From the NCBI GenBank assembly GCA_009731375.1, contig BJOX01000168.1, forward strand, positions 219,063 through 283,062: 64,000 nucleotides of DNA, in the 5' to 3' direction. The stretch is from Paulinella micropora (lineage: Eukaryota > Cercozoa > Imbricatea > Euglyphida). The notes beneath the pieces are model-generated. The model had not been told where the DNA came from and made no database searches. It saw only the letters and a list, made by a program, of their open reading frames with translations. The stretch's first letter is position 1; each line of letters begins with the position of its first letter. Position numbers and translations under genes: made by a program. Of the stretch, positions 9,760 to 22,820 are shown piece by piece.

Positions 9760-10440
9760 TGGAGCCGGGGGTACCTGTTGATACAGATGAAGGTGTTCAG
9801 CAGACGCAGCGAGCAACAAGAGGAGGACTCAGGGGACCAACAGGCGGAGAAGGTGATCAGGAGGATGATAAGGAGGGGAATAATAAGGATGATGAGGATG
9901 ACGATGATGAGGATGAGGTTGGGATGATGAGGATGAGGAAGCAACAAGAGGCGATGGGGAGGATGACATCATGATGAGGAGGATGATGAGGAGCAGGATC
10001 ATGTGATGCGGGAGGGGGATAATGAGGAGGATGGGAATACGAAGACGACGTGGACGAAGCCGAACAGCGGGCAGGAGATTGATAACCAGCAGGGCAAGCG
10101 CTATAAGAAGGAGAAGGGAAAGAAGAAAATGAATGGGGGGGGGGNNNNNNNNNNNNNNNNNNNNNNNNNNNNNNNNNNNNNNNNNNNNNNNNNNNNNNNN
10201 NNNNNNNNNNNNNNNNNNNNNNNNNNNNNNNNNNNNNNNNNNNNNNNNNNNNNNNNNNNNNNNNNNNNNNNNNNNNNNNNNNNNNNNNNNNNNNNNNNNN
10301 NNNNNNNNNNNNNNNNNNNNNNNNNNNNNNNNNNGGGGGGGGGGGGATGATAAGGACGAGCATGATGAGGAGGCTCCGAGCATGGGGAGCAGGATGATGA
10401 GGAGCAGGAGCAGGAGGGGAACAGGCAGACGGCTCTGGTG
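9760..10440 (+). repeat. Acidic GA(T/G)GA(G/T) hexamer-like repeat around a gap
   Basis: Degenerate GATGAG/GAGGAT units run on both sides of a G-run and the N gap at 10,145-10,334. On the plus strand they encode Asp/Glu/Gly-rich peptides in more than one frame. They may be the coding low-complexity part of the candidate gene to the right, but frame and limits cannot be fixed across the gap. Confidence 0.6.
10145..10334. other. Assembly gap flanked by poly-G
   Basis: 190 N between runs of about 8 and 12 G. Confidence 0.95.
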
Positions 10441-10784
10441 ACGTCGAAGAGCGGCCAGTGGACTGACAACAGCGTGGGGAAGACGCGGAGGAAGAAACAG
10501 CAGGGAGTCTCAGAGACTCACGATAAACTATCAACTGTCAGCCGACCGAGCCTCGACGACCAAAAGACGTTATGGGTCATGACATTTTTGGCAAGTAAGC
10601 ACCTCAGTCCAAGCAACAATTGTTGCTCATTGTAGATATTATCGCTTTGTGTCAAGTATTTCATGGTTGGGCGCTAGGTACCCGTGGATCCTGCCTGACA
10701 GTTTTTTGCAGTCAGATCTTCTACGCTGCCTGGCAGCACTGCTTTGCAAAACGATACGACAAGGATGGCAATGTGCAATATCAG

Positions 10785-10830
<46 letters not shown>

Positions 10831-11014
10831 TCTCTATCTATCTCTCTCTCTCTCTCTTTCTGTATTTCTTTCTTTTCTTCTTCTTCTTCTTCTTCTTCTT
10901 CTTCTTCTTCTTCTTCTTCTTCTTCTTCTTCTTCTTCTTCTTCTTCTTCTTCTTCTTCTTCTTCTTCTTCTTCATCTCTCTCTCTCTCTTCCCCCCCCTC
11001 TCTCTTTCTCTTTC

Positions 11015-11045
<31 letters not shown>

Positions 11046-11566
11046 TTCTATCTCCCCCTCAGGTACTCTTTGAAGAACAGTGCTGGAAGCGAAACTTGCA
11101 GTGCATTCGTGTGAAAGTGGAAAAGGCGATGTGTGCGACCAGGAAGGAGCTAGATGCACAGCATGAAGGTAATTACGTTGCCTATCGTGAAACAACTGTT
11201 GTTCCTATCCGGTATAAGCACAGCCTGTCTGATGTGATCTAGCAGAAGATTGCATGGAATAATGCCTGATGTTCGATAGTGCAGTGGCAGCCTGTCCATA
11301 ACCTGGAAGCGTTTGTATCAGGTGTGGAAACACAGTGCTTCCATCTATATCGTCATGCAATATGCATGACTACATATTGTTCCCAGATGGATTGGGTACA
11401 GAAGACAGCAGCCGCAATGATTCATCCGGGGCAGGGAAAGATAAGAGAGCTAGTAGTGGGATTCACAGCCAACCAGTGGACGATAGATGTTTACGGCGTC
11501 GACTGCGTCTGCAATCTTGGTCAGGCTAGTTGCTCAGAATTTGGATCATGGCTAGAGAAACCTTGA
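10364..11566 (+). CDS. Candidate multi-exon gene, function unknown
   Basis: Several plus-strand blocks look like exons. A frame open to 10,594 ends in a GTAAGC donor and encodes an acidic then mixed peptide including DDQKTLWVMTFLA. A block at 10,712-10,784 follows TTTTTTGCAG and encodes QIFYAAWQHCFAKRY. A block at 11,063-11,168 between CCCCCTCAG and GTAATT encodes VLFEEQCWKRNLQC. A further block may begin after TATCAG near 11,321 and run in phase to a stop at 11,564-11,566. The second, third and fourth blocks join in phase; the first does not join the second directly, so an exon is missing or one choice is wrong. No domain is recognised. The gene converges on the minus-strand ammonium transporter. 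Confidence 0.35.
10785..11058. repeat. (CT)n-(TTC)n-(CT)n intronic array
   Basis: Pyrimidine repeats fill the interval between the candidate exons ending at 10,784 and starting at 11,063, and end directly at the acceptor CCCCCTCAG, so they would serve as its polypyrimidine tract. Confidence 0.8.
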
Positions 11567-13563
11567 ACCCTGTGGGTACCTTAGCACGCTCTCCTATCCT
11601 CGCTGCTAGGTGCTGGCCCACCGCCACGAATCTCCGCTTGAGTTCAATGCTATTGGACTCCTCACTCTGAAACTGTGGTACCGAGCATTGATCACGCGTC
11701 CTTGGACTGCACACCTCCTCATCGCATTTGGCTGCGGAAATATAAATGAGCCAAGAAGCACATGTATGAGTTCATTTCAGCCATCTGACAGCTCTTGCAC
11801 GCGGATGGAATGCAGAAGGTCGTCTCTCAAATGCTGACTAGTTTGGTGTGGCAATAGTAGTTTCAGATGATTAAGCAACTTCTGATTGCTTGTAATCTTG
11901 CGTTTGTAACTGTTGTGTAATATGTGTTGCATGCCAATTTGTATCTGACACTGTCGTGTTGTGCTATGTATGTAGATTTATATTTAAGTGCTAATTAAAT
12001 TTTGTATCTTCCAGTGCACAAGAAGATTGATGAGGTTGAGGATGTAACAGGTGGATCTCACCGGACACGACATAGAATCTCCAGGACATGTTTCCAGCTA
12101 GCAGAGAATCCATATCAGCAACAGGACAAGCAAATCTTCACATTGGAAGCATCGACCTTACCGCGGGATTGCTTCAAGTTGCAAGTACTGCAGCGCCTTT
12201 CGAGGAAGAGAGGGTAGGATCGGAGTATGTGTCTACAGTTCTAACTTTGGAACGTACATGCCAGGAAGAGTATCGAACGTCATCGCACGTCAAAAGATTA
12301 CTGGTGAGCCTCACATTATGTATTAATACATGAAGGCATCGAAGCGGGTGCAGCTGATGTTAGGATCGTAAAAGCGGTAACCTGCTTTCAAGCATATGTG
12401 TAATAATATGCTGTTGAATTTAGGATCCTGTGGAGGTTAGGTAGAGACTGTACCCGACCGAACGCAAAAGCTTACAATATGTTTCTGTTAATCTATTGAA
12501 CAGTGCATTGAATTTTTCGCTTTCGGTAAGCACTTAGCGAGCTCCTTTGTCTGCGTATCCAACTAGTGCAGATTGTGTTCACAGTTGCTTTACAGGAAAA
12601 ACAACACAGGAGTTAAGACTGCAGTTGTCGACTCTACTAAGAATCAGAATCCAGACGACCTATTGGAGAAGGTGAAGTGAAGTTCACCTGAGTAAGCGTT
12701 TCATGAATTATTCTGCTATCTCAGATTTCTTTATCTGCGCTGATCAAGAACTTGTAACTTGTGTGATTGTCGTGCAGATTTTGCAAATGTGCTGCATACC
12801 CTGCTTCAAAGTTTGTGACGCATCTAACGCTAGATCGACTTCAGTTAACCTGCGGAAACTGTGAAGGTCTCAGCCGGATCAGACAAGGCTGTAGAGGCAG
12901 AGAGGAGATCGTACGAGGCTAATGTTAAAAGATGTATTAAGCATCCTCGTGTCTGGTGCGCTCTCGTTGTGGACCACGTGAATGTCGGCAGCATATGCTG
13001 CTGCACTCCCATCACAGTTGATAATATGTCAATCGTACGCGAACGCATTAATATAAACGACTGGTTCAACTTGAAATTTTTTCAATATCTGAAATTCAAT
13101 TTTCGTGGCTCAGTATTGTATGATAAACTTCACATGAACGTTGCTAATCAGGCGGTAATGCTTAAAGACTAGTTGAAAACATTCTCTAATGCATCGTATC
13201 GACAATACTTTCTGCCTTTAGTGTGTGTGTCGGGTGGCATACGTTCTTAGGCATTACCGGCGGGGCAGCCTCAAAGGCAGGCGGGATCCTAACGGTTGGG
13301 TTGGGTGCCTGTGGCTGCTGCCAGGCGACGTCAACATATGGTAAAATGGCTGCGAATTATTGTATCAACAGATTCCAAACACATCATCTTGATAGCGTAC
13401 GATCAGACCAACTATATACTTTATCATAGCGAAACGTCGGATGTGTATCCGTCAGAAATATCTGGAAAGATGTATTAAGCAACCACGAGCGAGCTCGAAT
13501 AAGGGTCCTGCTGCCAAGCCGAGCGACAACGTAATACGCGTGGCCAATAGAATAGTTGATTGT
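11567..13563. other. Intergenic sequence between convergent genes, no clear gene
   Basis: Non-repetitive DNA of moderate GC. A possible exon follows TATCTTCCAG at about 12,014, and a related 20-bp block (GATGTATTAAGCA) recurs at 12,931 and 13,470. No frame exceeds 103 codons and none shows a recognisable domain. The 3' ends of both flanking genes are expected here. Confidence 0.3.
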
Positions 13564-13731
13564 TCACGTCGAGCATCCACGTGCAAGATGAAGAAAAAAG
13601 TATTTGCTTCCCGGACCTTTCTGCTCCTCCGCGGCTTGGTTGCTTTCGCCATTGCGGTTTCTCAGATGTTCGGCTGTCAATTCATCCATTGCTAGGCGCG
13701 ATTGTGACACGGACCAGTGCTCCGGCTCCCC

Positions 13732-13775
<44 letters not shown>

Positions 13776-14282
13776 TCTATAGAGAGAAAGACCATGCGTA
13801 TGCACGTCCAAGCCCGTCTTCTCCGCTCGGGCGTCAACGCGGAGATGCATGAAGCAGCTGATGAAGAGTAGGATCAGCGTCGAGCAGACTAGCCCGTACA
13901 GAGCTAACACACACACACACACACCATAGATAGATAGATATATAGATAAATGGATAGATGGATCCTTCTTCCTTTGTATCAGAGCTGCCAAAAAGAAAAA
14001 AAAGTTTTCTCTGTCTCTGTCTCTGTCTCTCTCGCTGCCAAAAAGAAAAAAAAGTTCTCTCTCTGTCTCTCTCTCACACACACATAAAAGCTCTCTCACA
14101 CACACATACAAGCAAGCAAGCACGCAAGTGACAGGATGCAAGTACACAGCCTGTACTTGCTTACTTGCTTGCTTGCTTATACTTACCGATGCAAGTACAC
14201 AGCCTGTACTTGCTTGCTTGCTTGTACTTACCGACGGCGCAGACGACCATCTATCTACCTATCTATCTACCTGTCTATCTAC

Positions 14283-14317
<35 letters not shown>

Positions 14318-14686
14318 CCCACCTACCTATCTTGTACTTACCGACGGCGCAGACGCCCATGAGCTGGATGCCGATCTACATACATACATACATGCATACA
14401 TTACATACAAACATGCATACATACATACATACACACATACATACCTGCATGCCCAGCGGGTTGGGCATTTCGTCTGGACAACACACACACACACACACAA
14501 CAAATGACCATGAATACAGCAGAGTGTTTTTTAAGAGGTGGGGGGGGGGGGGGGGGGGGGGNNNNNNNNNNAGGGGCCAGAGTGCCCACAGTGTTCAACA
14601 GAGGACACAACATAGTACCTACACACAGACAAAAATACACATACATACATACATTACGTAAATTACGTACATACATGCATGAATTG

Positions 14687-14744
<58 letters not shown>

Positions 14745-14917
14745 TAATAGTAGTAGTAATAGTATTATTATTATTCTTATTATTAAAATTATTATTATTA
14801 TTAAAATAATAATAATAATAATAATAATAATAATCATAATTATTATTATTATTATTATTAGTGGTAGTACTAGTAGTAGTAATAGTAGTAGTAATAGTAT
14901 TATTATTATTATTATTG

Positions 14918-14965
<48 letters not shown>

Positions 14966-15571
14966 GTAGTAGTAGTAGTAGTAGTAGTAGTAAAGAAGAC
15001 CGATCACTCCACTTAGCCCGTGCATTCCCAGAACATCACCTAGCAGCAATATATAGATAGATAGATAGATAGATAGATAGACTGTTAGCTGGATCGATGG
15101 AGCACACGCGAAGAGGGCAGAGTATGTTAGTCTGATTCACTTAGTGCAATATTAGTAATGCGTGCGCCTTAGCTTCAAATGCTTTCGTTTGCAAGCTGGT
15201 TCCTGCCGCTTGTTCATTCAAGATCTATCTATCTATCTATCTAAATCTATCTAAATCTATCTATCTATCTATCCATCTATCTATCTATCTACCTACCTAC
15301 CTATCTACCTATCTATCTATTTAGCTATTTAGCTACCTATCTACCTATCTACCTATCTATCTATCTACCTACCTACCTACCTATCTACCTACTTACCTAC
15401 ACCTATACCTGTACCTATACCTATACCTGTACCTATGTACCTATGTACCTGTAGACCTATAGACCTATAGACCTATGTACCTATAGACCTATGCACCTAT
15501 AGACGTATAGACCTATAGACCAATATCTATATCTATATCTACATCTATATCTATATCTATATCTATATCTA

Positions 15572-15619
<48 letters not shown>

Positions 15620-15782
15620 ATTCTTGACTGCAAATTAGTAATTTAGTCAATGGCCCAGGTACATAAATGTGAATACACATAACATAATTATAGAGAATAT
15701 TTCTGATAATATAATTTTTTGGACCAGTATTCACGGATTCGGAAAAATATCTGCTGCAGATTTACGTGATATTTTTGCACAC

Positions 15783-15840
<58 letters not shown>

Positions 15841-16152
15841 AACGAAGAAGAGGGGGAGGAGGAGAAGAAGAAAAGAAGAAGAAGAAGAAGCAGGAGCAGG
15901 AGCAGAAGCAGAAGAAGAAGAAGGAAGACGAAGAAGACCGAAGAAGACGACGAGGACTAAGACTACCTACCTACCTACCTATAGGCTGCAGGAGGCATNN
16001 NNNNNNNNGAAAGTCGCGCCCACCCCAGCAACGCTGATGATGACCGCCCCAGCCTGAAAGTTAGATACATAGATAGATGGATAGATGGATGGATGGATGG
16101 ATAGATAGATAGATAGACAGACAGACAGATAGACAGACAGATAGAGATAGAT

Positions 16153-16184
<32 letters not shown>

Positions 16185-18508
16185 CCGCCACGCTGATAAT
16201 GATCGCCCCAGCCTGCAAGTTAGATAGATAGATAGATGGACGGATGAATAGATAGATAGATAGACAGATAGATAGATAGATAGATAGACAGATAGATAGA
16301 TAGACTGGCAGGTTGGTTGGTAGGTTTTAGTAGGTAGGTAGATAGATAGATTAGATAGATAGATAGATTTAGATCGATAGGTAGGTAGATAGGTAGGTAG
16401 GTAGGTAGATAGATAGATAGATAGACAGCAAATTGCAAAGCAAACGTTGAATAACTAATATCAAATAAGTAATAAAAAGCCGTCAAGGGGAAAGGAGCTC
16501 AACAGGTTACGCATATTTTGGTGTATGGGTTAAACATAGGTAGAGATAGATGCATAGATAGGCAAAGAGGCACAGCAAAGCAAATCCTGGAAGCTTCCCC
16601 AGCAAAACTTACTGAATTCGGGTGATTTCCCGGAAACTTCCCGGATTTTCACCCGAATTCCCATGAAACTTTACCGAATTCGGGTGATTTCCCGGGAAGT
16701 TACCGAATTCGTGTGATTTCCCGGAAACTTCCCCGGGAAATCACCCGAATTCAGTCAAGTTCCCTGGGAAAACTTCACCGGAAAATCACCCGATTTCAGT
16801 AAAATTTCCAGGAGAAACTTCCCGGGAAATCACCCGAATTCAGTAAAGTTCCCTGGGGGAAACTTCCCGGATTTGCTTGATTGAGAGATAGACCGGTCCC
16901 ACGAAGCCACACGCAGTCACTCGTGGGCCCATCTCTGTCTCTCTCTCTTTCTCGCTCGCTCTCTGCCTGCCTCCCTCCCCCCCTCTCTCTCTCTTCCTCC
17001 CCCCCCCCCNNNNNNNNNNNNNNNNNNNNNNNNNNNNNNNNNNNNNNNNNNNNNNNNNNNNNNNNNNNNNNNNNNNNNNNNNNNNNNNNNNNNNNNNNNN
17101 NNNNNNNNNNNNNNNNNNNNNNNNNNNNNNNNNNNNNNNNNNNNNNNNNNNNNNNNNNNNNNNNNNNNNNNNNNNNNNNNNNNNNNNNNNNNNNNNNNNN
17201 NNNNNNNNNNNNNNNNNNNNNNNNNNNNNNNNNNNNNNNNNNNNNNNNNNNNNNNNNNNNNNNNNNNNNNNNNNNNNNNNNNNNNNNNNNNNNNNNNNNN
17301 NNNNNNNNNNNNNNNNNNNNNNNNNNNNNCCCCCCTCTTTCTCTCTCTCACACACATACACACCGGTCCCACAAAGCCACACGCGGGGGTGATTGCGACG
17401 AGGCCCGTCACAACACCGTTGACAAGACCGTTGACCTGTATAGATATGCATTTAGTTAAACTGGATCACAACGGGATATCTTCACCTTATCTCGCTTTGT
17501 GAATGTATGTATGTTGTATGTATGGATGTATGTATGTTTTCTGTCGCCAGCGTTGCAGCCTGTTGGCTTAATATGTATTTATAAATGTATGTATGCATGC
17601 ATGTATATATGTTTGTATACATGGCCGTATGTATGTTATATCTGTCCGTAAGTAAGTAAGTAAGTAAGCAAGTGAGTAAGTAAGTAAGTAAGCAAGTATG
17701 TATGTATGTACGTATGTACGTGTGTGTGCGCAGTATATATGTACGTACGTATATATATATGTATGTATGCATGTGTGTATGTATTTATGTATGTATGTAT
17801 GCATGTATGTATGTATGAATGAATGAATGAATGTAACCTGTGGTTTTCTTTAAAAGATCGTGTTTGTGTATGTATGTATGTATGAATATAACCTGTAGTT
17901 TTCTCTTAACGATCTTGTTCAGATGTGTATCTATGTATATATGTGAGTATGTATGTATGTATGTATGAAGGTAACCTGCGGTTTTCTCTTAAAGATCTTG
18001 TCCAGAAAAATCCAAAGCTAAATTTATATATATATATATATAATATAGATAGATAGATAGATAGATAGATACATATAGATAGGTAGATAGATAGGTAGAT
18101 AGATAGGTAGGTAGATAGATAGATATATAGGTAGGTAGGTAGATATATATATATATATATATAGATAGATAGATAGATAGATATAGATAGAATAATGAAT
18201 ATACCCATATACATACATGCACATATATAATGCATATATATTATATTATATTATATTATATTATATTATATTATATTATATTATATTATATATATATGTA
18301 CGTATGTATGTATGTATGTATGCATATGCATTTGATATATACATATATATATAATATATATATTATATATATATATAGTGTGTGTGTGTGAGAGAGAGAG
18401 AGAGCGTGAGAGTGTGTGTGTGTGAGAGAGAGAGAAGAGAGAGAGGACCAAACCCCCCATGGCGGCGGAAACCATACTGTTAAACATAGCGAGGGAAGCA
18501 TTGCTAAC

Positions 18509-18543
<35 letters not shown>

Positions 18544-18908
18544 AAACATAGCAATGGCAGTGAAGCTGACAGAACAATCAGGCATATAATAAGGACAAGT
18601 GAAAAATTTCGGCCACCTCAAATTTTGGAAAAAAAAAACAACGTATCTTGCGGTGAAAGACTAGGGAAGAATTCCGGCGCCCCCCCCCAAAAAAAAATGG
18701 GCACAAACGTATTCTGCGGTGAAAAATCACTGGCCGAAGTATTTTCTGGCCAAAATGCTTCACTTGTCCTTAATACTGACACGCGTACATGCATAGAATA
18801 CAAAATGTTTCAACACATAACACGCATACAGGCAGACAGACACACAGACATACATACATGCATACAGAAATGCATACACACACATAGCGATTTAATTGTT
18901 AAACACTA

Positions 18909-18947
<39 letters not shown>

Positions 18948-20035
18948 CTTGGCCAGATTGGCCGAGCTGATGTGACAGACAGATATATACACACATACAC
19001 ATAAATGCATACATACAACATGTATACATGCAGAGTAAAACTATTATATACATACATACATAGTAAAGTAAATCCCGGAAGTTTCCCTGGAAACTTTACC
19101 GAATTCGGGTGATTTCCCGGGAAGTTTCCCAGGAAACTTTATTGAATTTGGGTGATTTCCCGGGAAGTTTCCGGGAAATCACCCGAATTCAGGCGCGTTC
19201 TACACCACCCAGATTTCCCGGTTTCTGCGTCAATTTCTGCGTTTGCTTCCCTGAAAAGCCTGGCCTGTGGTGCCACTTGACCCAGAACCCGGGAAACCTG
19301 GGTGGTGTAGAACGCGCCTCAGTAAAGTTTCCTGGGAATTCGGGTGACTTCCCGGGAAGTTTCCGGGAAATCACCCGAAGGCAGTAAAGCTTCCTTGGGA
19401 AACTTCCAGGGTTTGCTTTACTGTGTTAGACATCTATACACACCTGTTGGCGTGGAGCGCGGAGCCCGCGTTGAATCCGAACCACCCAAACCAGAGCAAG
19501 GTACCACCCACAAACACCTACCCACAAGGAGCGCATTAGTATATTATGCGGCTAGCCACAAAAATTTGACGGGAGCCGGGCCGGTGAGCCCGCAAAACAC
19601 GTCAAATTTGGCGCGCAGCATATGTACTTTTATCGGTAACCTGAACATATTTTGTGCAGGTGACCGATAAATGTATATATGTGTATATGTACCACGTAAG
19701 TCTCTCTCTCTCTCTTCTGGTGGACCATGTAAGTCTTCTTCGATGACCCCTCCCTCTCTCTCTCCTGGCTTCTCCGATGACCCCCCCCCCCCCCCCCCCC
19801 CCCCCCCTGNNNNNNNNNNNNNNNNNNNNNNNNNNNNNNNNNNNNNNNNNNNNNNNNNNNNNNNNNNNNNNNNNNNNNNNNNCCCCCCCCCCCCCCCCTC
19901 TCTCTCTCCTGGTGTACCATGTAAGTCTTCTCCGATGACGGCGCGGGAGCATGGACCATGCCATGATGGCCTAACAAGTGATATGATTGATGATGATGAT
20001 TGATGACGATGATGATGACGATGGTAGTGATGATG

Positions 20036-20084
<49 letters not shown>

Positions 20085-20282
20085 GACATAAATATAAACT
20101 ACTAAGTAACAACTAACCGACTAACAAAAATAACTGACTAACAAACTTACTAACTGAACGCATAAATAAGACTTCCGGCTAGAACAAAACACACGCACAC
20201 ACATTTCTTTTTTTCTTTTTCTTTCTGTCTCTTTATGTCTTCGTTTTCGGCGTTGCCCCCTTTTGTGGATGGATGGATAGAT

Positions 20283-20316
<34 letters not shown>

Positions 20317-20423
20317 GGATTATCTGTCTGTTTCATACCTTTCTTGGCCGGAGGAGCCTCGTCCTCAAGTTCAACGTCCTTGTCAGCATTTTCCCCCTCT
20401 GAAGATGGATGGATGCATGGATG

Positions 20424-20463
<40 letters not shown>

Positions 20464-21329
20464 TCTTCAGCGTTGTCACCCTCTGTGGATGGATGGATGG
20501 ATGGATAGATGGATAGATAGATATACGTTCCAGTTCGTTTTCGGCCTTGGGCCCCTCTGTGGATGGATAGATAGATAGATGGCCTTGTCCCCCTCTGTGG
20601 ATGGATGGATAGATAGATATATAGATATATAGATACGATAAATAGATAGATGTAGCACCGCATCACATGAGGATACCATCATTACTAGGCACATTACACG
20701 CAACATAACCGTCAACCTTGGACCTCATTTTCCTCAATGTATTTGTGTGTGTGTGTGTGTCGTGTGTGTGCGTGTCGTGTGTGTGTGTAGAGTGTTTGTG
20801 TGTGTATAAGTGTATGTGTGTCGGCCGGCTCGCCCGCAAAACGTCAAATTTGTGGCTCGCCGCATAATTATGCCATTACCACGCCCGCAAAACAAATCAA
20901 ATTTGTGGCTAACCGCATAATTTACTATGATCACGCCCGCAAAACACGTCAAATTGTGGCTAACCGCATAATTATACTATGATATATCACCTGTAGACTT
21001 GGTGACGCCGAGGAAAAGCTTGCTTTTTTCACGCACTCTTTCAACGAAAAGAACCCTTCTAGATGCACTTCTACCCAGGCCTGTACAAAGAGAAATACAA
21101 TAGTATGTATGTATGTATGCATGTATGTATGAATCTATGAATGTTTGAATGTATGTATGTATGTATGTATACAGAACGTTTGACAGGCAGCCGAAGGAGG
21201 AAGGGAAAATGTAACATAAAATAGGGAGAAAGGAAGGAAGGAAAGAAAGAAAGAAAGAAAAAGAGAAAGAAAGAAAAAGAGAAAAAGAAAGAAACAAAAA
21301 TAATTTGTCACAAAGATGCTTAGTGGATC

Positions 21330-21383
<54 letters not shown>

Positions 21384-22443
21384 GTGCTTCTCTGTCAATG
21401 GCTGATGCATTTCTGCACATGCGCCTCCATCGTCTCACCCGTGAGGGGNNNNNNNNNNNNNNNNNNNNNNNNNNNNNNNNNNNNNNNNNNNNNNNNNNNN
21501 NNNNNNNNNNNNNNNNNNNNNNNNNNNNNNNNNNNNNNNNNNNNNNNNNNNNNNNNNNNNNNNNNNNNNNNNNNNNNNNNNNNNNNNNNNNNNNNNNNNN
21601 NNNNNNNNNNNNNNNNNNNNNNNNNNNNNNNNNNNNNNNNNNNNNNNNNNNNNNNNNNNNNNNNNNNNNNNNNNNNNNNNNNNNNNNNNNNNNNNNNNNN
21701 NNNNNNNNNNNNNNNNNNNNNNNNNNNNNNNNNNNNNNNNNNNNNNNNNNNNNNNNNNNNNNNNNNNNNNNNNNNNNNNNNNNNNNNNNNNNNNNNNNNN
21801 NNNNNNNNNNNNNNNNNNNNNNNNNNNNNNNNNNNNNNNNNNNNNNNNNNNNNNNNNNNNNNNNNNNNNNNNNNNNNNNNNNNNNNNNNNNNNNNNNNNN
21901 NNNNNNNNNNNNNNNNNNNNNNNNNNNNNNNNNNNNNNNNNNNNNNNNNNNNNNNNNNNNNNNNNNNNNNNNNNNNNNNNNNNNNNNNNNNNNNNNNNNN
22001 NNNNNNNNNNNNNNNNNNNNNNNNNNNNNNNNNNNNNNNNNNNNNNNNNNNNNNNNNNNNNNNNNNNNNNNNNNNNNNNNNNNNNNNNNNNNNNNNNNNN
22101 NNNNNNNNNNNNNNNNNNNNNNNNNNNNNNNNNNNNNNNNNNNNNNNNNNNNNNNNNNNNNNNNNNNNNNNNNNNNNNNNNNNNNNNNNNNNNNNNNNNN
22201 NNNNNNNNNNNNNNNNNNNNNNNNNNNNNNNNNNNNNNNNNNNNNNNNNNNNNNNNNNNNNNNNNNNNNNNNNNNNNNNNNNNNNNNNNNNNNNNNNNNN
22301 NNNNNNNNNNNNNNNNNNNNNNNNNNNNNNNNNNNNNNNNNNNNNNNNNNNNNNNNNGAAAATACTGGTGGCACCGACGGGAATCGAACTGGCGACAGGG
22401 CCCAGATGGTAGAACTTGACCACTGGGCTATCACGGTGTCCAA

Positions 22444-22485
<42 letters not shown>

Positions 22486-22533
22486 AATGAATAAAAACTA
22501 AGGGGGGGAGGGGCAAGAGGTGTGTGTGTGCGT

Positions 22534-22607
<74 letters not shown>

Positions 22608-22788
22608 TACTAACCCGGTCTTCGCCAGGAGCGCTGGCCCAGAAAGAGCGCAAAGACTACTGCAGCCATCTGCATATATATATATATGTATATATATTTA
22701 TATATATATACATATACATATATTATATATATATATACATTTATATATAGATATATAGATATACAGATATATATATATATATAGATAG

Positions 22789-22820
<32 letters not shown>

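Noticed and set aside
17906-18235. Repeated [12 protein letters not shown] proteins here and at many GATA/TATC arrays
   Set aside because: A tetranucleotide array is open in all frames and always gives this peptide; these are not genes.
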